A DNA stretch of 64,000 bases from Hirsutella rhossiliensis. Its lineage: Eukaryota > Ascomycota > Sordariomycetes > Hypocreales > Ophiocordycipitaceae. A program made the position numbers and the translations under genes. Within the stretch, counting starts at the first letter, position 1; each line of letters starts with the position of its first letter. The stretch is taken from the NCBI RefSeq assembly GCF_020360975.1, contig NW_025408680.1, positions 558,001-622,000 on the forward strand, read 5' to 3'. Shown in pieces: positions 54,952-64,000 of the stretch. The notes under the pieces are model-generated. The model was given only the letters and a program-made list of their open reading frames with translations, was not told the origin of the DNA and did not search any database.

Positions 54952-57389
54952 ATGTCCTCTCCCCCGCCGTCCCCAAGCCGCGAGACAGCCGTGCCCAGTT
55001 CGCGAAGGAAGCGGTTTCCCTACACTCAGATCGCCTGGTCCGTCGAGGTTTTAGCACCGGCCGAATGCCTCGGCACTGTCATCAGCCTGGAGAGCTTCTG
55101 ACTGAAAGCGCGTGTTATTAGCGACGAGTGCCGGCGGCGCAAGGTCAAATGCTCGGGCGAGAGGCCCTGCAGGGGCTGCCGCGAAAGCGACGCTGCGTGC
55201 CTCTTTGAGCGCCACACGCGCTTCCGTTTGAGCGGCCGACGCCCGTGAGGACCTCTCCCTGAATTTGGATGGCGTATGAAAGCTGACGAGGCCTTTGGCA
55301 GAGCGGAAGTCGTCTCCGGAGATTCTGGCGCGTCGGCGCGGACGAGACGCACCACTGCCGCGAAACGTCCTCGAGGACATCCAAACGATGGCCCAGATGC
55401 TTCGGCGAGGCCGCCCCGACCGGACAGCGCCGACTACTATCTCGGACTCGCGGGCAAGATTCTCGCCGCCTCTGGGCCTGGTCGGGACGACTCGCGACGC
55501 TTGCCCGGCCAAGCCGAGACGATCGAGCTCCAACGCTTGAGAGAGATGATGGAGTGGCACGACGCCGGTGCCCCCGGAGTCGTGCTGTTGCGGATACTGA
55601 GCGAGCATCAATGGGCAAGAGTATTGAACGCCTACGAGGAAGAGGTTGGCCTTCAGTACCCATTCCTCGACCTCGAAGCCCTCAAGCGAGAGATCCAGTC
55701 GGCGCATCAGAGCGACCCCAACGCCCGACGCGGACTGTCACATTCAGATCATCAGGGGCTCGAGGGATTAAGAGACTGCGCACATGGCAATGCTTTGATG
55801 GTTGCAACCATCGTATTCACTCTTGCGGACCCAAACGCGGCCGGCGTCGCGGACTCGATGGTAGAGGAGGTGCACGCAGCAGCACTAATCCGAAGCCAGT
55901 TGAGCGGTATAGAGCAACATGATCTATCCGTGTTGATCCTGACAGTTCGTGGAAGCCCGTCCAACCCCCTTTCATGTTGATAGCCTCGGACATGGCTTGA
56001 TGCGCGTCGGCTGACCAGGACGCGGATCCAGAGCACATACTTCTTCTTGAGTGATCGCGAACTGTTGGCCTGGAGAGGGATCGGCACGGTTATGCGGCTT
56101 CTCCAAGAGCTGGGCCATCACCGCTCATGCACCTGGCCGTCTGACACTGACCCCGAGGGCCGGGCCCGAGCCGAGAGGCTGTTCTGGACGGCCTACACGC
56201 TGGACCGGAGATTGAGCTTTGGCCTGGGCCTGCCATTTGCGATACAAGACACGGACGTCGATCACGACCCAGTCCTGGCCGTAGGCTTGAATCACTTGCC
56301 GTAGCTTTCTCATGCTCACCGTGCGCTAACGTCGAGACCAAGGACGAGTCCGCCTCATCGGCCTATCTGAAGCACATGGTTTTGTACTGCCGTCTCGCCT
56401 CCGACGTCAGGCGCTCGGCCCTCGAGGCATCGTCCGCCGCGTCCGAGGCGACCCGGGCCTGTCTGGACTTTCGGACGATGGAGTGGCGACGCAACCTGCC
56501 ACGAGGGCTTCGGTTCGGGGGGCCAGGGGACAAGCTGCATCTGGCGGCTGAGAGCCGCGGGCGTTACCGTCTTCGACTCACGCTCCATCTACGGGCTAAT
56601 CAAATGCGAGCCGTCATTCACAGGACATGGGCCGTCCGGGCTGGGGCCGCGCATCTGGATCTGTCCACCGCAGGCACCATGGCCGAGGTTTCACGGGACA
56701 CCATCCAGATATTGGCCGGGCTGGCGGACGAGACAGACATCTATCACGCGCAGCACAAGACATTCAACCACTATCTCCAAACGGCCCTGTCGTCCCTCCT
56801 GCTGGCGCTCTGCAGCACGGAAAACGTAGATGGCGCTTCCTGCCTGCGGGACGCGCAGGCGGGCCTTGAGCTGGTGCGACGACTGTCCACGGCATCGCCC
56901 ATCACCCAGCGGCTGTTGGGCAGGCTGCAGCAAGCGCAGCACATCCTCGGCCGATTGGCAGCCCGGGAAGCTGGGTCGCCACGATCTGCTCATCCGATAG
57001 ACCAGCCGATGGCGAGTCAGCAGCCCAGCGCCGGGTGCAACAGCAACGACATCGAGGCGGTCATCACGGCTCAGGATTTGCCGGGGAGCAGGAGCCCGCG
57101 ACCGGCGGGCACCTCAGCTCCCGGCATGTCTTGGACAGTGGATGAGGCCTTCGCCGTCCCGTTGACACCGCTGACATGGAGCGGCAAGCCGTCTGCCGCC
57201 CTTGACTTGGCAAGCACAATGTGTTCCACCAGTCCGGATGTCCATTCGCCCACACGGCCAAGCACCCAGCCAGCCATGCACTGCTCAGCCATGGATCAGC
57301 AGCAGGCTGGGGACTGCTCAATGTCTCTCGTCAACCTTCCAGACTTGGAAGAGCTGCTCGAGATGTACGGAGACGGCTTTAGCTTCTAG
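54952..57389 (+). CDS. Zn2Cys6 fungal transcription factor, about 717 aa
   Basis: Exons by hand: 54952-55037, 55122-55244, 55302-55944, 56032-56280, 56337-57389; 2154 nt. The first junction falls inside the binuclear cluster and recreates C29-x2-C-x6-C-x5-C-x2-C-x6-C55 (CDECRRRKVKCSGERPCRGC). The middle holds the fungal-trans homology region (HQWARVLNAYEEEVGLQYPF, GTVMRLLQELGHHRSC, RLFWTAYTLDRRLSFGLG). It should bind CGG half-sites in the nucleus. Two donors are non-consensus (GTCCGT, GTTCGT), and the last acceptor could be 56336 or 56342, both in frame. In the linker (about 55300-55480) another frame looks more protein-like, so a one-base error or alternative splice is possible. Confidence 0.8.
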
Positions 57390-60300
57390 GTCATGTGGAC
57401 TGCCAACTGCCAGACAACATGGTGGACAGGGAGAGACCGGCTACGTAGCAAGACACGGGAGGCAGAACATTGATTCAAAGCAACTGCGTTGTAAGCTGGA
57501 AAGCATGTGGAATTCCGCAAGCCCGCAGTTCATAAAAGAAAGCATTGTACGTTGTATAAAGAAAGGGGCGAAAGCAGCGCCATCTGCTTTGTTGGGCTGA
57601 CTGAGACAAGAGCAGGGGTGAAAAAAGTAACGACATGGGGGACGGGAGGGGGGGAGGCGACGAGCCTCCGAGAGTCTTCGTGGCCGCTGCGGGGGATATA
57701 TCACATGCAGACAACCAAACACAGAAGGCTCAAGCCTAGACGGCCGCCGCTAGGAAAAACAAGAGTAGTATGATCAGGCCAAGAAAGTCCGGAAATGATA
57801 CGGTGCCTGGAAAAGTGACAAAAGGAAATAAGAGAAAAGGCCGATGGTCCGAAAAGGGGAGGGCGGAAAGGAGGTGGGCGAAACGGCACGGGTCCGAGTC
57901 GAAGCAATCCTCGGAAAGCACACGCAGAGCCATCAACCACACAGAATATCGGGAGTGTGACCTCATAGCTGAGCGAGAGAAATCTCTCCAAGGTGGCAAA
58001 CCCTGGCCAGCAGCCGGCGGCGTGCAAGGCCGGCGCGGCCCAGAGTTGAGCCCGTGACGGTGGAACCCGGAGTAAGAATCCACTCCCATGTTGGGCGGAA
58101 CAGGCCAAGGCGCCTCCCGTGTGCAGGGCATGGTTGCGAGACCACGGGATGAGCGAGGTGGCCGGCGCGATAATAGAGGGCGGGAGAGCGTTTCACGGAT
58201 CGTGATTCCACCAACATCAGATACTGCACAGGACTGTCTGTACGCCTGGCTCACGGAGGATATGGAGCATTCCCCAACGGGCCAACAGGTTGATATTCCG
58301 GCAGTCGCCGATCCAGGCGACGTATGTACGGGTGCGGCGATGCTATCCGCCGCCTCAAGGGGGAAAGGGGGGAATGAATGAATGTACAGTACGCATCACA
58401 TCTGCAGGCGGAGCAGTGAAACCATCAATCAATTGGTGACAGTCAAATCGAATGATGCGTACAGTACTGTACGCCGGTCGGCCGGCCCATCGCGGATTTA
58501 CAGAGCAGCTACCAGCAACTCCAGCATACCGACGTGGATTTCCCGCTTCAAGGAAGAAGCAACGGTAGGTATAAGTTGAAAAATGCCAAGTGAGTACTGT
58601 AAACACGGGCCAGTGCTTATGGTTGAAACAGAGTTTTTGACATGGCTGACATGGTCGTTCAACAAAAACAGGACAACAGCCAGCCTCTGAGGCCGATGGT
58701 TGAGACTAAGTGTCGATTTTCTCTTGCTTTTCTTTTTCCTGTGAACTTGTCTCTCTCAAGCGTGCAGTAGTGAGTGGCGTCTTTGCTCAACGGACCAGGC
58801 AAGCCTGCAGTCTTGTCTCACGTTTAAAATTGATTTCCTCAGTCAAAGGTGCAAAGATGAATCCCCTCGGGCACCAGCAGCTTGACGGCTTTGAATCCCG
58901 GCTCAATGCTGCTCACCTTGCCCTCAGCAGCGCCTTGTGCAATGTGGAACGTGATCCCAGTCTTAGAGACTCGACCGTTGCACCCCTGCTGTCACCCCTT
59001 CCCCCACCCATGGCCGACCCTTTCTCTTAGCCATTCAAGGTCCCCGGAGTCGGTGCGGATCGTGCCGCAGAGACAGCAAACCCCTGTTCCTCAAGACGGC
59101 GAAAAGGAAGGAAAAGGGGCGGCGCGTGGCTTGGCCGGGTGGGCAGTGCAGTAGCGGCGAACATCTCCATTTCAACCTTTACCATGCACAGACTGACGGG
59201 AAATACTGGTGGGAAAGGGGACCACGTCTCGGGGGACAATGGGAAAAGAAACAACGAGGGAAGATTGCAGTGCGGAGGACAGGCCCGCTCGCCCCCAATG
59301 TCGGGAGAGCTTTGCATGTGGGAAGAAACTGCCGGAGGGATCCCCTCCCCGGTTTGCTCTGTGGCGGTGGATTCGTCGACATCGTGTGTTTCCTCGACTC
59401 TAAGATTGCGGTGGCTTGGTCGATACGAGTTGGGAAACCCAAGGACCGGATCCAACTCCCAGGATGGCGTTCATGCCCTCTCTCCTCTCTCCCCCCACCC
59501 TCCTCCGGGAACTCAGGATATTTCCCGAGGCGGGTCCATAGTTGGCAGGATGAGCTGGCGGTTTGTCCAGAAGCCACCCGGCGACAGATATTGGATGGGC
59601 CGTCATGTCAGCGAGCAAACCAGGAGTTTCGGCACATCGCGTCCAATGGCCGCCAAGGGGGTGATGTCAGTGTACTAAGTGGCTTGGGTCAGCGTCAGCC
59701 GCTGCCGCCGAACCCCTGTCCCCTCCCACTGGCTGCTCTGTGCGACACACAGCCTGTCTCTCATGCGCGGACCGAGACGGTTGACGGCTGGCCGCCGTTT
59801 TGTGTTCCCTTGACCTGTTCCTATATTCCTGACGGCCCGAAAACACTGCGAAGCACGTGCCGTTCGATGTGAGCGGACGGCACAGATCCAGAACCGGAAC
59901 GACCTGCATGTACATACAGAGAGCATACACACATACATACATCCAAGATTCACCTGATGCTCTAGGGCGGCATTGTGTAGAGGAACGCGGTCTTGGACGA
60001 TGATCTAGGGTAGCATTCGCTTCTTTGTACCATACCGAAGAATGAGAATCTTGGCAATAGTGGATGGGGACCAGAGGCGACGGATAGGGGAATTAGGGGA
60101 GCAAGGGGGCGAAGGGGTGGATGGCCAGCGTGCGAACATGCACACTAAATGGACCTATCATGCAGGCTCAAGGGCCGCGATGGGCTCTAATCTGGAATAG
60201 GAAAACACACGTCTGTTCGTAATATACTGTCCTGTACTTTGCTGAGAAGGATCGTCGTCGGCCTAGCTCAGGCCAGAGCTCATAGCGAGCCATCTCTCTC

Positions 60301-60884
60301 CCTAGTCGACTCCCCGGTTAATTCGGCTTGTCGGGGGTCAAGGATAGAGGGATGGGGGGCATAGGCTGCCGGTTGATTGCTCGCCCCGAGCCGTCTTGGT
60401 TCGGCCAATCGAAGCTCGCGGCTCCTGGGGGCTGACAGATGGGGGGCCGGGCGCAACTTTTCACGATGTCTTGGACGGGCCAGGTCCGCTGGCCCGCCTT
60501 GCTGTGAGTGCAGTGAGGCTGGCAGGCTGGCAGGATAGATGTACTCCATGTATGCATGTGACTGCTGATGCCGAGCCTGCAGGAGTGGCCAGGCAAGGGA
60601 TCAAGAGCACCAGGGGAGACGCTTGTTGCTTCTTTTCAACGCCAGTATCTCGATGTTTCTTTTTCAGACCAACATCGTAGGTACAGCAGACCGCCTCTCA
60701 CTCGCTGTCACACGCTCCTGTTTTGCCCATCCGAAGATCTATATAAACCGTCGTCCTCTCCCGCCAGAGAGATAATTCCTCATCCCACATCCTTCAACTC
60801 AATCAGCTCAAGCCACCACAGCCTTACCACTCTTTCAATACTCTTCTTTTAATAATTCCTCAAACCCCCAAACCAACCTTCAAA
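57390..60884. other. 3.5-kb gene-free region; hydrophobin-like gene promoter
   Basis: Several ORFs of 60-250 codons on both strands lack motifs and codon bias, and none has a convincing signal or splice pattern. A TATATAAA box at 60741-60748 and C/T-rich leader precede the gene at 60885. Long upstream regions are common for strongly regulated surface-protein genes. Confidence 0.5.
60741..60748 (+). promoter_or_regulatory. TATA box of hydrophobin-like gene
   Basis: TATATAAA about 140 nt before the ATG at 60885, followed by a C/T- and CA-rich leader as in highly expressed fungal genes. Confidence 0.6.
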
Positions 60885-61212
60885 ATGAAGTTCACCGCTG
60901 CTATCTTCGCCCTGGCCGCTGTTGCCATCGCTGCTCCCGCCGAGATCGAGACCCGCTCCCGCTCCACCACCGCTTCCGAGTGCTCTGCTCACGGTGGTGT
61001 CCAGGCCTGCTGCAACGGCCTTGCTCTCAACTGCCTGGTCCAGGTCCTCGGCTCCAACTGCAACAACAACGCCTACTGCTGCGACTCCGGCGAGGCTGTT
61101 GTGAGTCTTCACATTCCGCGGACATCCGCTTCATTGTCACTCGCATTTGCTAACAAGTCTTCAGGGCGGTCTCGTCAACGTCCAGGCCCTTAACTGCGCC
61201 AAGATCCTCTAA
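60885..61212 (+). CDS. hydrophobin-like secreted protein, 87 aa
   Basis: Exons 60885-61100 and 61165-61212; 264 nt. The 64-nt intron has GTGAGT and a GCTAAC branch. Signal peptide MKFTAAIFALAAVAIAAPA. Eight cysteines in the hydrophobin order C-CC-C-C-CC-C: C-x8-CC-x6-C-x8-C-x5-CC-x16-C. The strict order and the YCC...NC end support hydrophobin, but the CC-to-C loop is only 6 residues, against 11 in class II and 17 or more in class I as I recall, so it fits neither class. It would be secreted and assemble at air-water or surface interfaces if typical. Coding sequence is rich in C-ending codons, suggesting high expression. Confidence 0.8.
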
Positions 61213-62209
61213 TCAGCGTGTTTATCGAGCTGCGGCTCCTTGCCTCCTAATGGAAGGACTCGGCTACACGCAGGGGGGGCTATCACTACGTGTCAACGAG
61301 TGGTGGCGGGATCTGTCAATATCTGGCTGTACAAAGTGGTTTCTTCCGTTCGTTGTGTATATCTAAAGGTGGTCTGTGAGCATTGGGCGACTTGGCTCCA
61401 CCTCCTTTGATGACATATAACTACTGTAGTGTTAGTATCATGAAAGACTTGTGAATATACAAATATGTTCATCACTCGCCCGATATGCTCAGATTTGACA
61501 CGCATATCATGCATGCTATGTTACCTTGAAGAATGAGACGAACGTTCTATTATGAAATGGCACAGCCCCTGTGATTCTGTCTTCAATCCTGGCCTATCCA
61601 TCCTGGTCGTTTCTTGCAGCTTGGCTGTGGATAACCTCAGCTCAAGCTGTAACACGGACTCCGCCCTCGCCATTATATTTCAGCCGTCTACAAGCAAAAA
61701 TCTTCCCACCTCGTCTTGGCACTCTTTTCCCGTTCATCCAACCGACCTTCTACCCATGGGGTGACGGGCAACACAGCGGCTTACGGCTTGCATGATATCG
61801 GGCAGTGACATAGCGGCGGGCAGCAGAGCAACGCCTGAGAGACTCGGCTTATCGAGTACCCATTCTCAAATCACATTGAAACCCGGCCATGTCGGCCGCG
61901 GCTTGTGCAGACTTGTGTATAGTCAATGAACGCCAACTCTTGGCGACGAATGTGGGTGTAGCAAACAATCTTTCGGCAATCCCATATTCTACGTACATGT
62001 GCGAGTATGAAAACTCAGAAGATGTGAGTGGTATGTACGGCGCATCTTTGGGGATCTTTCCGCTGGTCTGAGCGAGAGCACCGTGCAAAGCCATTTCCTG
62101 TCCCCCCCCCCTTTTTTTTCTTCGAAAGATTTCCAGTACTTCGTACACGCAGCTGCGCCGCTACACAGCAAGCGGCAAGGGCGATAACAAGCGACACGCA
62201 TCAGTCGAT
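61213..62209. other. spacer
   Basis: 3' regions of the two flanking genes. A C10/T9 homopolymer tract lies at about 62102-62121. No gene supported. Confidence 0.4.
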
Positions 62210-64000
62210 CTAGTCCTCCCTCCAATCGCCAAAGCCTGGCTCTCCGTATGGATTCCACTCCTGCCCGGGCCAGCTCGTTGCGCTCATCTGCGGCGTATAG
62301 TCCTCCGCGTCTTCAGCCCTGAACAGAATCTTTTCCTCCTGTGACTCAAGTCGCCTGCTCCTTTTATATCGGTCCGCCGTGTCGTCCAGTTCCGCCGCTG
62401 GCGCAACGTCAACCGCAACGTCTTTCACGTCGTGTGCTCCGACACCATCTCCAGACTGGGTATGAAGGCTTTGCGCGCCTCTCTCGGAGTTTTTTCTCCA
62501 GTCCGTGCTCCCCTCCGGTCTCGTATCGCTCATGTCCCCAGCGGAGTGATCCTTCACTCCTCGCTCGTCGACCCGATGATCCGCGGTGACTGTTGAATTC
62601 TTGCCCACTGTTGGAGACCTGATACCCGGGTGCATAACCGGGGAGAGGGCGGCGGCATCCGCAGAAACGGAATCACCAACCTTGGAGTATTCGTGAGATC
62701 CAACTTTACTGTGTCCTCCCGAGCGCGCTTTCGCGAGGCCTTGATATCTCTCCACGGCTTCCCAATCGTCCAGCCTTGATTCCTGCCGAATTCTCAAGGA
62801 TATCATGCTGGATTGGTGCGGGACAGTGTCTCCAAGGCCGGCGTTTGCTCGAGAATCGTCAACCGACCCCAAGGGTGGAGACGGGCCCATTCCCAAGGAA
62901 GAGACGGAATCATGTCGCAGAGGGCTTTTCTGACTTATCGACGGAGACTGCTGCGACCGAGGCGACACGAGCCCAACGTGGCCCTCGTGCGGCTGCTGAT
63001 GCGGCTGAATGTGTCGTTGCGACGCTGTGTGGCGTTCAGCGTTGTAGGGCGTAGGAGCTATTAGGCCCTCGCCGTGAACTGCTTGATATCCTCGAGGGAT
63101 CGGCACTTGATCATACACTCGCTCCCATTGGCTGGGTGGCGCTTGGCCGTGTCGCTTGGGCTCCGCTGGAGACCCCGATGGTTGGCCGTGAAACCCAGGC
63201 TGGGGAGAGACTGCACCTTGAGACGCCCACGCGCCGGACGGGGATGACCGCTGGCTCTGCACTGGGGTGATATTCCAGGCAGGATGCACCGCTTTCTGCC
63301 GGTCACTCGGCCCGGGTGACAGTTGATGCGGGTGATGAGACCGCTGCCTCTGTGGTGGCCCCTGTCCAGTCCCTTCTCGGCGCGTCGCGCCTCGAGTAGA
63401 GTCTAGAGACCTCGAGATTCTCTTGAACGCTCCCAAAAACTTCGACCCGGCCTTTCTGTCTCCCCTTTCGGGCTTGCCGTGGCTCTGCGGGGCGATCTGA
63501 CCCATTTGCTCAGACACGCGGTTCTTCAGACCTTTCCATCGAGAGCCGGCGCCGTCCCCTTGAGCGCCCAGGTGCTCTCGCTGATTTGGCGGTACGGCTG
63601 GCCCAGATCTCTGCGGATGACCCTGAGGGCGGTATGCATGAAACTGTTCAACTTGCCCAGGGTTGAACACCCGGCCACCTGTATGCGGGCCGGGCTGCTG
63701 CTTATGTTGCTGGGGAGGATGGCCGGGCTCAGAAAACGGGGGGCTTCTTCTAGACTCTGGGTCGAGGTTTTCCCGCGGCACAGAGGCTAATGAACTCTGC
63801 CCTTGCGAAGTATTGCCTCTAGAGTCGTCCCTGATTGATTGTCCGAGCTGCGAGTGCGGTCTGGCAATAGGGGTGGTCGCACCGGAAACGCGCAGATGGC
63901 CAGCCGAGTTCTGCTGAAAGGACTCCAAGTTTCCATGATTGCTAAGTCCATCGTGGGGAATGCCTAAGTGATGATGTCGAGGTTCGGTAAGCGCCGCTCG
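62210..64000 (-). CDS. large disordered hypothetical protein, 3' part (5' end beyond window)
   Basis: The minus-strand frame is open from the right window edge to the stop at 62210 (about 596 residues). The protein is rich in Gln, Ser, Pro, Gly, His and Arg, with few hydrophobic stretches, so probably disordered. A conserved-looking patch SRWKGLKNRVSEQMGQ and KFLGAFKRISRSLDSTRG (basic, possibly membrane- or nucleic-acid-binding) lies mid-way. The last 50 residues (QEEKILFRAEDAEDYTPQMS, GQEWNPYGEPGFGDW) look like a conserved fungal terminus. I do not recognise the family. Long ORFs on the other strand here are shadows. Confidence 0.65.
   Translation of the reverse strand, partial: RAALTEPRHHHLGIPHDGLSNHGNLESFQQNSAGHLRVSGATTPIARPHSQLGQSIRDDSRGNTSQGQSSLASVPRENLDPESRRSPPFSEPGHPPQQHKQQPGPHTGGRVFNPGQVEQFHAYRPQGHPQRSGPAVPPNQREHLGAQGDGAGSRWKGLKNRVSEQMGQIAPQSHGKPERGDRKAGSKFLGAFKRISRSLDSTRGATRREGTGQGPPQRQRSHHPHQLSPGPSDRQKAVHPAWNITPVQSQRSSPSGAWASQGAVSPQPGFHGQPSGSPAEPKRHGQAPPSQWERVYDQVPIPRGYQAVHGEGLIAPTPYNAERHTASQRHIQPHQQPHEGHVGLVSPRSQQSPSISQKSPLRHDSVSSLGMGPSPPLGSVDDSRANAGLGDTVPHQSSMISLRIRQESRLDDWEAVERYQGLAKARSGGHSKVGSHEYSKVGDSVSADAAALSPVMHPGIRSPTVGKNSTVTADHRVDERGVKDHSAGDMSDTRPEGSTDWRKNSERGAQSLHTQSGDGVGAHDVKDVAVDVAPAAELDDTADRYKRSRRLESQEEKILFRAEDAEDYTPQMSATSWPGQEWNPYGEPGFGDWRED

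Noticed and set aside
57736..58254. 172-codon minus-strand ORF ending in a hydrophobic tail
   Set aside because: No signal, no splice support and no motif; typical of chance ORFs in this GC-rich spacer.
1..64000. CRISPR array, bacterial operon or rRNA gene
   Set aside because: No regularly spaced direct repeats, ribosome-binding sites or rRNA-like sequence. Introns and families are eukaryotic.

Overview
This window is nuclear DNA of a filamentous ascomycete, most likely a Sordariomycete near Hypocreales. Genes have short introns (51-118 nt) with GT...CTRAC...AG signals. The families are typical of moulds: GH72 glucanosyltransferase, hydrophobin, Zn2Cys6 regulator, phenylacetate-type P450 and CFEM-like secreted proteins. 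Ty1/copia and chromovirus Ty3/gypsy elements interrupt the gene space. The species cannot be read from the sequence.

Layout. 1-4998: 5'-cut, frame-broken copia element ending in a probable LTR. 5385-7643: CAX-type Ca2+/H+ antiporter with a 3-nt exon. 9145-11120: two divergently oriented secreted cysteine-rich proteins, one a two-exon gene not visible as a single ORF. 11576-16987: complete chromodomain Ty3/gypsy element with 235/233-bp LTRs, a CCTGG target duplication and a Tf1-like self-priming site. 17-23 kb: gene-poor relic zone with a stop-riddled fungal gene whose two halves lie in opposite orientation. 23.4-30.0 kb: MFS transporter, SNX3 and SF3A1, all on the minus strand. 31.3-33.1 kb: GPI-type beta-1,3-glucanosyltransferase. 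34.8-36.0 kb: a TPR relic abutting an amidase 3' fragment. 36.7-37.1 kb: a three-exon small secreted 8-cysteine protein. 40.5-46.4 kb: SEC2-like Rab GEF and PMT2-type O-mannosyltransferase ending in KDEL. 47.7-51.9 kb: SDR, CFEM-like protein with a Pro/Glu/Lys/His tail, and a small mitochondrial membrane protein. 52.3-57.4 kb: divergent CYP504-like P450 and Zn2Cys6 regulator. 60.9 kb: hydrophobin-like gene behind a 3.5-kb gene-free region. 62.2-64.0 kb: 3' part of a disordered protein.

How genes work together. Several products serve the secretory pathway and cell surface: the Rab GEF (exocytosis), PMT2 (ER O-mannosylation), GH72 enzyme (wall glucan), SNX3 (endosomal retrieval), hydrophobin and four other secreted proteins. 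The P450/regulator pair may be a small aromatic-acid catabolic unit. Secreted-protein genes sit beside transposons and relics, as is common for fast-evolving fungal accessory genes. Exon junctions were derived by hand from splice signals and reading-frame continuity. Family names rest on recognised motifs, not on database searches.
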